Source: Euprymna scolopes
Lineage: Eukaryota > Mollusca > Cephalopoda > Sepiida > Sepiolidae
Direction of reading: 5' to 3'
NCBI GenBank assembly: GCA_024364805.1
Contig: CM044498.1
Coordinates: 42,868,885 to 42,907,866 of the forward strand
DNA: 38,982 bases
Positions 27,601-33,339 of this stretch are shown piece after piece (the first letter of the stretch is position 1; each line of letters begins with the position of its first letter). A program made the position numbers and the translations under genes. The notes beneath the pieces were generated by a model that saw nothing but the letters and a program-made list of their open reading frames with translations, was not told where the DNA came from and ran no database searches.

Positions 27601-30154
27601 CACACGAAAATTTGGGAGGCAACAGGTCTAAGAAAACCCATCAGATTTTTTAATGTAGTACTTACTACTTCACAACCATTTTTCTAAAATCACATACAAA
27701 AAAGAAAAAACACATCTTATCATAGTGAAATTATATATACCGTACTCTTTAAAAAATTTTAAGGTCAATTTTTACGAGCAGCACCCCAACTTCCCCAGGT
27801 TAAAAACGGCTTTCGGAATAAACACCCCTCCCAACCTCGAAAGCCGTTCTTAACAGGGGGGGTATTCCGAAAGCCGTTCTTAACAGGGAGGGGTATTCCG
27901 AAAGCCATTCTTAACATGGGAGGTCGGAGGGGTATTGCGAAAGCCGTTCTTAACATGGGGAGGTTGGTGTGTTTATAATACGTCGTAAAAACTGACTTTT
28001 TAATTATGATGTAAAAGCATTATGAAGTTATTTAATTCTAATATGTTATAGCCTCCCCCCCCCCTAAAAAAAAAACGTTTTTAAATTTAAATTCTTTTTA
28101 TAACTTTTTAATTCGGGTTAATTTTGCCTGGCGTTGAAATAATCAGATTTTTTTTTAAGTTTGGTAATTAGTTTTTATTAAAGTATTTCATAAAAATTAA
28201 TTACCAAATTTGAATTTGGGCTGAAAAAAATGGTTTAGAAAAAAAAAAAAAAAAAAAAGGCACCTGAATAAGGGTTTCTTGGGGTTGCTTTTTTTTTTTT
28301 TCATTAATAAATCGATTTTATGACTATTCATTAACACTTTAACCAAGAATTTTAGTATTTTGAAAAGAGTTTAAAAAACAAACAAAAAAAAATTGAAGTG
28401 CTGTTAAAAATAAGAGGAGGATGGGGGGTACGATTTTTTTTTTTTTTAATCAGCTGTTGAGTCGTCGATCTATTTTAAACATGAAAGAAATGACGAACTT
28501 CAAATATTCACAGGAACAAAACTTACTAAGAATAATATCATGAATAAAATATATTGAATTGTTACTTAAACTTTTTTTAATAGTAAAATTTTTAAAAATC
28601 GGGATTGGTTTAAGTCACGTGTCATTCAATTGGCGCCATATCTACAGAATTTCGGCGGGAGTTGGCGGAAGGCACAAAATAATTCAATGATTTTTTTGTT
28701 TTTGTTTTTCTAAAAAGTAATAAAATATTTACATAGAATCGCCAGTAAGTTTTACGGTACTTGTACAGTTTAATCAAGACATTAAAAAATTAAAATATCG
28801 AAAAAGTTATATTGTACGCATACGTTTTGAACTAAAGTTCTCCGAAAAAAAATTTCACTTCATTTGATAGTTTTTTTTTTTTGTTTTGTTTTTTTTTGTT
28901 TTGTTTTGTTTTTTACAGCGGAAAAATGTTTTTATGACAGCACGTTGAAGGCAGGCATCTGGGATTTTTTTTAATTTTTGTTTGATTTTAAAAACGTCAT
29001 GGGGAGATAACTCAGTTTAAAGCGTCGACACTCCCTCCCCATCTACACTAGCTTTTCTTCCTAAGAATCGAACCTTTTGCTCGGTATCACAATTTGAATT
29101 TGTTTTTTCGCTGTAAAGCAAAAACAACTTAATGAAATTAATTGAATTTTTTTTTTTTCGGAGAACTTCATTCCATAAAGGATACGTATTATTTAAACTT
29201 TTTTCGATATTTTCATGTCTTGATTAAACTGTACAAGTACCAGTTTTACCCTCTCCCCTTGCTCTAGAGCATACATTTGACGTGTGACGTTAAAATTTGA
29301 TTAATCGGCAGTTTAAAGGATTCAAAATCACTAATTTAAAAAAAAAAAAACACCATAAAAACATTTTAACCTTTATGATCCAAAAGTCATTTTGAAAACG
29401 TTAATGTCGATTAGAAAATATTAGCGTGCAATACTCTGGTTCATGGGTCTTGTAAAGAGTCCATTTTTAGGAGCCCCTGTTGTATAAAAGAACCAAGATC
29501 TCTATGTTAATTTTTGAGTTATATCATTTATTTTTCGACAATTTAAATTAGCGAATGATTTAAATCTTTGCTGCAGAAACAACGCCTTGAATAGTCATAG
29601 ATTTAAATTAAAAAACAAAAATTTCAAAGACACGGGTTGTATTTATCCGGCATTAAGGAGGGGGACAAAACAATGGTGTTAATTTTTTTTTTTTTTTTTT
29701 TAATGTTTCTTTAGAATTTGAACTGAACTATATCTAAAATTAATTAAATGGTTTATATAAAAAAAAAAAATCTGCACAAGAATGTTTCCGTTTTCTTTTT
29801 TTTTACGAAAATTTTGAAAAAAAAATAAATAACTCAATGTGTATTTCAAAATTATGTATGAGCGAGAAACACAGAGACACCATATCTGGTCTGATAAATA
29901 AAAGACGGAATATCATTTTAAAAACAATAACTTTAACATGATTTTAGAGAAATCAAAACTAAGAAATATTAAAAATTATTCAACTTAAATATTTTTAAAA
30001 AAGTAATAATTACTTTCATTTTTTTTTAATTCCTATTAAAGTCCTACCAAGACGATTTAAGTTTTAACCAATCCAAATTATCAAATGATATCAATTAAGA
30101 TGTTGATATACAAGTATTGAATAAAACAAAAATTACCTGTGGCAACTGAGCCAT
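8759..30154 (-). CDS. CDCA7: CDCA7-like chromatin protein, N-terminal half (five exons; 3' end outside window)
   Basis: Five exons (30154-30137, 24596-24537, 19258-19211, 16535-16338, 8839-8759) join in frame to 135 residues from the ATG. All junctions are phase 0 and have GT-AG borders. The protein has a helix with YEQMHINN..DNK then LARLLAEF (about residues 12-34), a basic PPRKVRKVSPK stretch, a VRRNPVRSSRRS motif (about 62-72), a serine-rich tract, and RFPFFKRPTPSDTDSLDY near the end. Human CDCA7/CDCA7L have, in the same order, NIKENKAMLAxLLAEL, a basic stretch and RRNPxRxAR (from memory). CDCA7 recruits the remodeller HELLS to chromatin and supports DNA methylation, and its C-terminal four-CXXC zinc finger binds DNA. 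That domain was not found, so further exons should lie left of position 1 or in unread parts. WDR76-type proteins share a YExxRxxNI motif and are the main alternative. Introns are packed with transposon debris. Confidence 0.68.
9239..9684. mobile_element. Fold-back MITE 1, about 446 bp
   Basis: Arms of about 125 bases (9239-9369 and 9562-9684) are inverted copies. They share GGTGCT(G/T)GTTAAGATA at the tips, and AATTGTCATG, CGAAAATAGTAATATATCC and ATGAAAATTCAT inside. The centre is unrelated AT-rich sequence. There is no clear target duplication. It lies in the intron between exons 4 and 5. Confidence 0.8.
9790..9910. repeat. Direct repeat, first copy
   Basis: Shares with 11330-11446 an AATTAACAGAAA start, a TTATACAAACATTAA middle and the block GATATTGTAGCAGAGATCCT followed by ACGTCTTC and GCTAA. 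The two copies lie about 1.5 kb apart in the same orientation. They may be ends of one insertion or two copies of a short repeat. Confidence 0.7.
10310..10510 (-). repeat. Dispersed repeat, copy paired with 38217-38425
   Basis: Shares with 38217-38425 the blocks AATAAATYGTA.CCATTA, AAACTGATTT.GATCTT.ATAGTTT and TTTACGTGA.TTTTG.AATAT. Minus-strand translations of both copies contain VIFQKSRK(V/L)IK, which reflects the shared bases and not a proven gene. It ends at a small perfect stem (GTCGC..GCGAC, 10507-10520), just before the U2-like block. Confidence 0.6.
10557..10688 (+). repeat. U2 snRNA-derived tandem heads, locus 2
   Basis: Two U2-like 5' ends lie in tandem. The second (10621-10688) follows U2 for about 65 bases: CTTGGCCTTTTGGCCAAGAT, then CAAAGTGTACTATCTGTTCT, then a diverged TTA..TGATA that corresponds to stem-loop IIa. 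The first (10557-10620) has TTTTTGGTTAAGATCAAAGG with a short insertion before CTGTTCTTA. The extra A in ATCAAAGTG is normal for invertebrate U2 (from memory). Downstream U2 parts and the Sm site are absent, so this is not a functional snRNA gene. Confidence 0.75.
10689..10795. repeat. Short hairpin repeat with internal 36-bp tandem duplication
   Basis: The ends AAAGTGGGGGGGGTCA and TGATCACCCACTTT are near inverted repeats. Between them a unit TTCTGTATTAATTTAATGTA with its AAAATAATGTAAAAT end occurs twice. ATCACCCACTTT also occurs at 335-346, about 200 bases after the other U2-like block. Confidence 0.55.
10796..11030. repeat. Degenerate TCATT-based tandem repeats
   Basis: TCATTCAA, TCATTC and GTCATT words recur at roughly 13-22 base spacing from 10812 to 11025. 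It looks like an eroded minisatellite. No coding potential. Confidence 0.5.
11330..11446. repeat. Direct repeat, second copy
   Basis: Partner of 9790-9910, aligned over about 115 bases. The best conserved part is TATTGTAGCAGAGATCCTAC. It lies next to a GGGGGAGATAA motif at 11301-11311, a weak variant of the common molluscan AAGGGAGATAACTC. Confidence 0.7.
11552..13190 (-). mobile_element. 5'-truncated CR1/Jockey-type LINE, copy 1
   Basis: One minus-strand frame runs from about 13190 to 11583. It holds most of a reverse transcriptase: ACGPDLIS, NYRPISLLP, YGFRQARSTADIL, AVALDISKAFDRVWHEGLL, GVPQGSILGPLLFLIFINDL, the catalytic MGIYADDTTLYG and FKLLGLTFTGN. Then follow the typical LINE tail motifs LSHRRNVASLCLFYKY and SNSFFPRTARLWNSIP. 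The frame is interrupted once by a TGA at 11984-11982, where the family has cysteine (EY.CHIWAG). It ends LPCLG and stop, followed by a (TAA)n tail at about 11567-11552. The endonuclease and ORF1 are missing. This near-intact frame suggests a fairly young insertion. Confidence 0.9.
13256..13400 (-). mobile_element. Helitron 3' end C
   Basis: CTAG at 13256-13259 followed by CAGGCCGCCCTGCATTTGCC matches the terminus of Helitron B (CAGGCCGCCCGGTGTTGC), and similarity continues through CATAAAATACGCTGAATATA to about 13340. The 5' end was not found; an A-run and the LTR fossil follow. It sits next to a (CA)n run at 13226-13240. Confidence 0.6.
13616..15260 (+). mobile_element. LTR retrotransposon fossil (gag, protease, RT parts)
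   Basis: An old, broken copy of an LTR retrotransposon, with several breaks (about five or more). Parts in order are the end of gag with CCHC-type zinc knuckles (CYKCGSSNHFSKGC), an aspartic protease with ALVDTGCSQSLVS, and reverse transcriptase parts with RPVMDYRELNQHVG and the YIDDIYV active-site motif. The gag-protease-RT order suits the Ty3/Gypsy group, but I cannot exclude a related lineage. RNase H and integrase were not recognised. No LTRs were found at either side, so the true ends are unknown. It lies in the intron between exons 4 and 5 of the CDCA7-like gene. Confidence 0.8.
15261..15944. other. Low-complexity and AT-rich stretch, no gene
   Basis: A-runs at about 15288-15302 and A-rich interrupted repeats at 15440-15476 create long but meaningless K-rich frames. 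A G-run is present near 15897-15907. Nothing else is recognised. Confidence 0.5.
15945..16123. mobile_element. Fold-back element 2
   Basis: The left arm (15945-16013) and right arm (16060-16123) are inverted copies. Shared words include AGGCTTTGYTAC, TGACATGAC or CACATGACCATG, CAATCTA, and AGTTATTAATAA followed by TAAGAT. The short loop contains a C10 run. The arms would fold into a hairpin of about 65 bp. It lies about 215 bases downstream of exon 4 in the minus-strand gene. Confidence 0.75.
16305..16337 (-). repeat. Dispersed AAGGGAGATAACTC motif in tandem, overlapping a splice donor
   Basis: The plus strand reads AAGGGCAATAACTC (16305-16318), then GGC, then AAGGGAGATAACTC (16323-16336). 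The last AACTCAC is the complement of the exon 4 donor GTGAGTT. Variants occur at 18624-18637 and near 29000-29016. Confidence 0.7.
16338..16535 (-). CDS. CDCA7: CDCA7-like exon 4 (66 residues, basic and Ser-rich)
   Basis: The acceptor is TTTTATTTAG and the donor is GTGAGTTATC; 198 bases, phase 0. It begins KPPRKVRKVSPKTEPTF, then VRRNPVRSSRRSYG, then a tract with RSRRGSVSS and a long run of serines, ending SPAVSPE. The RRNPVRS motif is the best CDCA7 match in the window. RRxS-type sites and SP sites suggest control by basophilic and proline-directed kinases (inference). A 76-codon frame on the same bases from 16564 includes the intron edge and is a different frame. The donor overlaps a dispersed AAGGGAGATAACTC motif. 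Confidence 0.75.
16536..17190. other. AT-rich intron sequence, no element recognised
   Basis: Intron between exons 3 and 4. It contains a G11 run near 16740-16749 and short A-runs. No coding or repeat structure beyond simple tracts is seen. Confidence 0.55.
17195..17290 (-). mobile_element. Helitron 3' end D, diverged
   Basis: AGTAGCAGAGCACCCATTGC and the following GATCATAAAATATGCATAAA match the terminus of Helitron B that begins immediately downstream. The CTAG is degraded. The two ends lie directly next to each other, suggesting insertion of one into the other or a tandem copy. Confidence 0.55.
17298..18249 (-). mobile_element. Non-autonomous Helitron B, about 950 bp
   Basis: On the minus strand it starts TCTATATATATAAAAGCAAA (from 18249) and ends GAGCAACACCGGGCGGCCTG followed by CTAG at 17301-17298. 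The flanking bases are A (17297) and T (18250) on the plus strand, as expected for insertion between A and T. No replicase is encoded. The 5' 200 bases are alignable to Helitron A. A 212-codon minus-strand frame (18267-17629) covers most of it, but its composition looks non-coding and no domain is recognised. Confidence 0.8.
17511..17574 (-). repeat. tRNA-like module inside Helitron B
   Basis: On the minus strand GATGGCCTAATTGTTATCGT (A-box-like), CTTGACTTGCTG (anticodon-arm-like), then GGTTTAGTTTTAATCTCAGC (B-box-like). This copy is the most tRNA-like of the three in this family but lacks a good acceptor stem. It is not a live tRNA gene as far as I can judge. Confidence 0.5.
18365..18970 (-). 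mobile_element. Helitron E, 3' end clear, 5' end eroded
   Basis: CTAG at 18365-18368 is followed by CATGGATACTCAGCATTGCC and AGGGTAGACATG, a diverged version of the Helitron hairpin. The far end near 18920-18970 (AAACAAACATACAGACAGGA then TATACATATATAT) resembles the 5' end of Helitron B but lacks the TC start. It contains an A-run at 18663-18687 and an AAGGGAAATAACTC motif at 18624-18637. Confidence 0.5.
19211..19258 (-). CDS. CDCA7: CDCA7-like exon 3 (16 residues)
   Basis: The acceptor is AAAAAATTTCAG and the donor is GTAAGACT. The 48 bases give LARLLAEFQTEVPPKT in phase 0. It continues the exon 2 helix as a leucine-rich segment, which in CDCA7 proteins lies in the HELLS-binding region (family knowledge). 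It reads directly into the basic stretch of exon 4. Confidence 0.68.
19259..20611. other. Intron 2 stretch without a recognised gene
   Basis: Mixed sequence between exon 3 and transposon copy 2. A (TAA)n run lies at 19629-19651. The part at 19680-20110 is less AT-rich and may be an old repeat, but I see no motif and no second copy. No splice-bounded open segment was found. Confidence 0.4.
21867..22061 (+). pseudogene. Transposase copy 2, catalytic segment
   Basis: This 64-residue open piece contains SKNFINLCLHKE, GEWVFFATSHGKSPGDEIGG and HVAKRSLQCPLNY. It aligns without gaps to the same part of copy 1 (NFINLCFHKD, ATSHGKSPCDGIGG, AKQSLQRPLN). The CDG of copy 1 is GDE here. The SDG motif upstream is disrupted. 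It is one piece of a dead gene. Confidence 0.65.
22196..22570 (+). pseudogene. Transposase copy 2, C-terminal domain
   Basis: The open piece 22196-22459 and the bases after it give YITCIYNSFWWIGIVNEINA, EEGDVTVKFMHSHEPRKTCS and, beyond a stop, an ISDxDY-like end (TDQDYQKTIST) near 22530-22565. This matches the copy 1 domain residue for residue over most of its length. The shared domain in both copies shows that it belongs to the transposase and was not captured by chance. Confidence 0.6.
23528..24536. other. Intron 2 stretch between transposon copy 2 and exon 2, nothing recognised
   Basis: AT-rich sequence without open splice-bounded segments. The plus-strand open frame of 93 codons at 24324-24605 overlaps exon 2 on the other strand and is a shadow. 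Confidence 0.5.
24537..24596 (-). CDS. CDCA7: CDCA7-like exon 2 (20 residues)
   Basis: The acceptor is a T-rich tract ending TTTCATTTCAG, and the donor is GTAAGA. The 60 bases give HEISHYEQMHINNLADNKLV in phase 0. The YEQMxxxN...NK pattern matches the start of the CDCA7 N-terminal helix (NIKENKAML in human, from memory). An RTE-type LINE fragment ends or begins only about 45 bases from the acceptor. Confidence 0.65.
24643..25110 (+). mobile_element. RTE-type LINE reverse-transcriptase fragment
   Basis: The plus strand reads LFNVFLERIMTDALEDHQGT and VSIGSRTIT, then a diverged DDIDS at the active-site position, then, in other frames, LDRSFAAYSMEINANK, FKYLGAIVSDEGYKPEVLSR and IAMTAAAAL. These are the fingers/palm to thumb motifs of the RTE-like LINEs common in invertebrates. 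Frameshifts, an internal A13 run at 24905-24917 and the lack of both ends show it is an old fragment. It sits in intron 1 close to exon 2. Confidence 0.8.
25697..25958. other. Assembly gap (262 N)
   Basis: A run of N. Any open frame crossing it is an artefact. It lies in intron 1 of the CDCA7-like gene, so an extra small exon could be hidden here. Confidence 1.
25959..27339. other. AT-rich intron 1 sequence with homopolymer runs
   Basis: Contains A-runs at 26516-26535, a T-run at 26559-26570, and a G12 run followed by an A17 run at about 26897-26928. No coding segment, no LINE motif and no long inverted repeat is seen. Confidence 0.55.
27340..27412 (+). repeat. tRNA-like sequence, probable SINE head
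   Basis: TGTGGCTAAGTGGTCAA (27346-27362) fits an A box of Leu/Ser-type tRNAs. AAATTCAAGTT (27397-27407) is a weak B box at tRNA-like distance. The stem sequences do not pair well, so it is read as a tRNA-derived SINE remnant and not a tRNA gene. Confidence 0.4.
27764..27996. mobile_element. Fold-back element 3 with internal tandem units
   Basis: The outer ends GTCAATTTTTACGA and TCGTAAAAACTGAC are inverted repeats. Inside, a unit of about 30-40 bases, GAAAGCCGTTCTTAACA plus a G-rich linker and GGTATTCC, is repeated four times (27838-27955). An inverted version, GGTTAAAAACGGCTTTCGG, lies at 27798-27816, so many alternative hairpins are possible. The core GTTAAGAACGGCTTTC recurs near 37030, 37360, 37430 and 38885. 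The open frame across it is not a gene. Confidence 0.75.
27997..28747. other. AT-rich intron 1 sequence, nothing recognised
   Basis: Simple A, T and C runs (for example 28046-28058, 28239-28258 and 28290-28301). No gene or structured repeat. Confidence 0.55.
28748..29249. mobile_element. Fold-back element 4, about 500 bp
   Basis: The arms 28748-28856 and 29145-29249 are inverted copies. They share GTACTTGTACAGTTTAATCA then AGACAT, AAAATATCGAAAAA, TACG and AGTTCTCCGAAAAAA. The centre carries a TTTTG-type repeat (28870-28915), a GGGGAGATAACTC motif near 29002, and a stretch resembling unique sequence. It lies about 0.9 kb from exon 1, in intron 1. Confidence 0.75.
29250..30136. other. AT-rich start of intron 1, nothing recognised
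   Basis: A- and T-runs and frequent stops. No second element or coding piece is seen between fold-back element 4 and the exon 1 donor. Confidence 0.5.
30137..30154 (-). CDS. CDCA7: CDCA7-like exon 1, coding part (MAQLPQ)
   Basis: The start codon is at 30154-30152. Six codons (MAQLPQ) end in CACAG followed by the donor GTAATT. The context before the ATG is AT-rich (CATAATA). The exon continues upstream as 5' UTR; the transcription start is not defined by sequence alone. Phase 0 at the donor agrees with exon 2. A coding part of only six residues makes this exon easy to miss. Confidence 0.6.
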
Positions 30155-30222
30155 TATTATGCAGCTTTAAAATAGATACGAGAATTTCAAGTTCTGAGTT
30201 GCTCTTCGTTTTCTAAAACAAC

Positions 30223-30275
30223 TTTTCGCGCGCTTTCTCAGCTGGGTTGATACAAATTTAGGTCAATAGGCGGAA
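30223..30275 (-). promoter_or_regulatory. E2F-type motifs upstream of the CDCA7-like start codon
   Basis: TTTTCGCGCGC at 30223-30233 contains the E2F consensus TTTSGCGC, about 70-80 bases upstream of the ATG. A second related motif, GGCGGAA, lies near 30269-30275. CpG content is locally high in an otherwise AT-rich region. CDCA7 is a known E2F/MYC-responsive gene in vertebrates, which agrees. No TATA box is seen. Confidence 0.5.
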
Positions 30276-30385
30276 CGAAACATTTCGTTTTTCGAGCTTT
30301 CTTATTGTTATTGTTTTTTTTTTATGAAGATCCCCCCCCTCCCCGATTCTTTATATTTATTACTTGCGATTAGTTTTAATCTTTT

Positions 30386-30727
30386 TATTACTTTATTACT
30401 TAGTATTATTACTTTAGTATTATTACTTATTATTATTTATTCTTAGTTATTAATTATTACTTATTATTAGTTATTATTAATTATTATTACTTATTATTAT
30501 TATTATTATTATTATCATCATTATTATTATTATTATTTATTTTTGATATTATCATTATTATTATTATTATTGCTTATTACTTATTGTTATTACTTATTAC
30601 TTATTGCTATTAATTATTATTACTATTAATTATTATTACTTATTATTTATTATTATTAATACATATTATTACTTATTATTCTTATTATCATTTACTTATT
30701 ATTAATAGTAGTAGTACTTATTGTTAC

Positions 30728-30783
<56 letters not shown>

Positions 30784-30784
30784 T
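30386..30784. repeat. Long (TTA)n microsatellite
   Basis: About 400 bases of TTA units with scattered TTAC, TCA and TTTA variants; the last 60 bases (30723-30783) are the purest. It abuts directly a minus-strand fragment of the LINE whose copy 1 ends in a (TAA)n tail. This suggests that the tract grew from, or replaced, a LINE tail. It lies upstream of the CDCA7-like promoter. Confidence 0.9.
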
Positions 30785-31010
30785 ATCCAGGTACCTTTAA
30801 AATAAAGGTGTGGGATTTTGCTGCTTGTCAGGTTAGTTGGGGCTATTTACGTCGAGGAGTCATCAGTGCTGCGAGTTCATCAGAGCACAGACGCTTGAAT
30901 TACTCGTAAAACAAGCACAGGAAGGCAATATTTTGGCGATGTGACAGAGGTTAGAGCTTGGTTGACAATGCAAGTTATCGTCAAATCATATGGCAAGGCA
31001 CAATGTCTAC
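30785..31010 (-). mobile_element. CR1/Jockey-type LINE, copy 2 (short fragment)
   Basis: Minus-strand frames give LSHRQNIAFLCLFYE, then SDELAALMTPRR, then QAAKSHTFILKVPG. These line up with LSHRRNVASLCLFYKY, SDELQSLVPPLR and QTAKSHPHTVEIPR of copy 1. On the plus strand GATGTGACAGAGGTTAGAGCTT matches GATGGGACAGAGGCTGAAGCTT (each shown is 22 bases in the genome; the first 20 agree at most positions). The similarity breaks off exactly at the (TTA)n tract. Confidence 0.7.
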
Positions 31011-33339
31011 AACAAGACTGGAACAAGCAGCGACTTGGTACTGCCAGCAGGAGTATTAGTTTCAGATTTACCCACATCAGTAGCTTCTGATCCAGTCAAG
31101 AGCACTATCAGCAGCAGCTCTGACTCTCTTAGTGATTGAATAAATGCAACACTAATATGAGAGATGACCATCATATACTGTGACATGATGACTGGTGACA
31201 TTTGAATACTGGCTGTTCTACCCCTAACAATTGACTGAATCGTAAACTACTGTGTGCATTATTTTACATAATAGTTCGTCTCCGTTTGATCTTGTTACGT
31301 TTCATTAGGTCTTTTCAGTTTTACTTCCTAGCAAGAGACAACTGAACCTTGTCTATTTCATCTGCGGAATTGGAAGCCAATGTTGATTCAAATCTCTGTT
31401 AACACGTGTGTAAAAGTGAATGAAAGAGAAGCATGTTAGTAAAAGAGTACTTCCATGATTATGTATGTAAGTAGTTGTGTGTGTGTCCCTGTGTGTGTGT
31501 TACATTATTAAATCCACGTGTGTGTGGCCATAGCGATGTTAGTTAAAAATCAAAACCAGACCCAAAATGGCAATTTTTGTTATATCTTAAAAGAAAAGTT
31601 TGAGGGCTGGTCTGAGAAATATGATTAGTTTTTAATAGCACCGTCGCCTGGCCAAGAAAGAGGAAGTAAACACTGTGTTATACCCTTTTATAATCTCTGG
31701 ACAAGTGCTCAGCTAACCTAAAATATGACTTCTGATTAGAGAAGCCAGAAAGGAAGTTAAATGTTTGCACCAATCAATGTCTATCTTTGAAATTAAGTAT
31801 AGATTCAAAATTGTTAACTGTGACCAGTCATTGCTGCTGTTGTCTGTAGTACCTCCACTACACATTCAATAAAAACTTTCGAAGTTTCAAAGAAATTTGA
31901 AAACATTTAAACTGTCAAATAGAAAGATCTTTTTAAGATTTTAACCGCCCCTATAAGTGCAATTGTTTGAATCTCTCTTGCACTTGGTTCACTGGGTATA
32001 TTTGTCAGGTAGTTTTTGAAATTTTTTATCATGAGTTCGGTTTCTCCTATAATTTCTGAAATGATAGAGATCTTCCTAAGATTCCAGTTTCTTTAATTTT
32101 TTCCTTCCCCTAATTTTCTTCTCTTTTCATTCAAGCTGAGAACATAGACATCCACCTGCTGTCTCATGTATTCCAACCGAGAGATCTTTTTAAGATTTTA
32201 ACCATCCCTTTAAGTGCAATTGTTTGACAGATTTGAGTACGCGTGTGTGAAGCCAAACCATGACTCAATCTAATGCATGATACTGCACACATATCTAAAC
32301 AAAATAGTTCCCCTTTTTACAAACTTATACGTTTGTAGCAGTCACATTAAGATTTATTTTCTTTTGTATGAACATGTAGTATCTCATGTAGTGATTGGTA
32401 CGTCGTTCGATTAGCTAACACAGACATATTCAGATTCATATAATGATACACAGACGATTAGAACATTTTTGCACTTATAAAACTTTCTGCATTAGCCAAG
32501 TTCCGTGTTCGTGGCTGACCTGAACAGTTCTTGTTATACATAAAAAAAGGAGGTTACTTCTCTTTCTCTAATTCTCTTCTTCTCCATTCCTCCAAGTCTA
32601 TTCTAAAAAAAAACGTTTGAGTGGCCAAGACGATTCTCCTTAACCAGAGGTCAACAAGCACCCAATTTTGTCTGACTGAATATAAAAAAACTATGATTTC
32701 CCTTTTTCAGATGAGATCATAATGAGTCAAAAAAGTAAGGAAACCTCTCCTCCTTAATTTGACTGTGGCTACCTAAACCTGAATATTCCGAGGGCTGTCT
32801 ATTTTCTTGAACATAAAAGGACTCTTTTCATTATAGTCGGACTTCTTAAAGCCACAAACACAATTAGTTTTGTGAAGACTTTTTTTTATTATTGTTTAGT
32901 ATTATTTTATTTCATACACAAATTATCCGGTATTTCTTGTCTTGTGTGTCTTCTGTGCCCCTTTTTTTCAGCAATTTTCTAATTCAAATCAAATCAATTC
33001 CTTGCGAACTCACTTTAATTAAGATGTCAATGGAACAAAACTTTGGCGGGATGTGAGATCAAAAGCTGAGAACACAATTCTTGTTCTATAGTTCCTGTGC
33101 CATTTGACCCAAACTGTTTTGAATGTGTTCCTGTGTTGATGAAACTGTTAAATAAACTGTAAAGACGTTTGCCTTTTAACTGGAACCTGATGACTCATTT
33201 TCCTTCTTCATCCTGTCCTTTCACTGCAACATTGCATCCTTGTGTCTGTTTGACAACTGTTTTAATGTAATATGCTCTGATGAACTCATCACACTTGTAC
33301 CCCCCCCTCAACATATATACTTCCAAGAAACCTGTTTAG
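31011..33339. other. Intergenic stretch, no gene recognised; one short direct repeat
   Basis: Less AT-rich than the introns. A block of about 50 bases, AGATCTTTTTAAGATTTTAA followed by C..CCC..TAAGTGCAATTGTTTGA, occurs at 31926-31970 and again at 32182-32227. A (GT)n-rich run lies at 31472-31500. No coding region or RNA gene is visible. It could hold UTR or non-coding RNA sequence, but nothing shows that. Confidence 0.4.

Noticed and set aside
27765-27956. 63-codon frame with repeated MLRTAF/VKNGFR words
   Set aside because: It is the translation of the tandem units of fold-back element 3.
30721-30909. Open frame beginning with a long isoleucine run
   Set aside because: The run is the (TTA)n microsatellite; the rest is LINE sequence read on the wrong strand.
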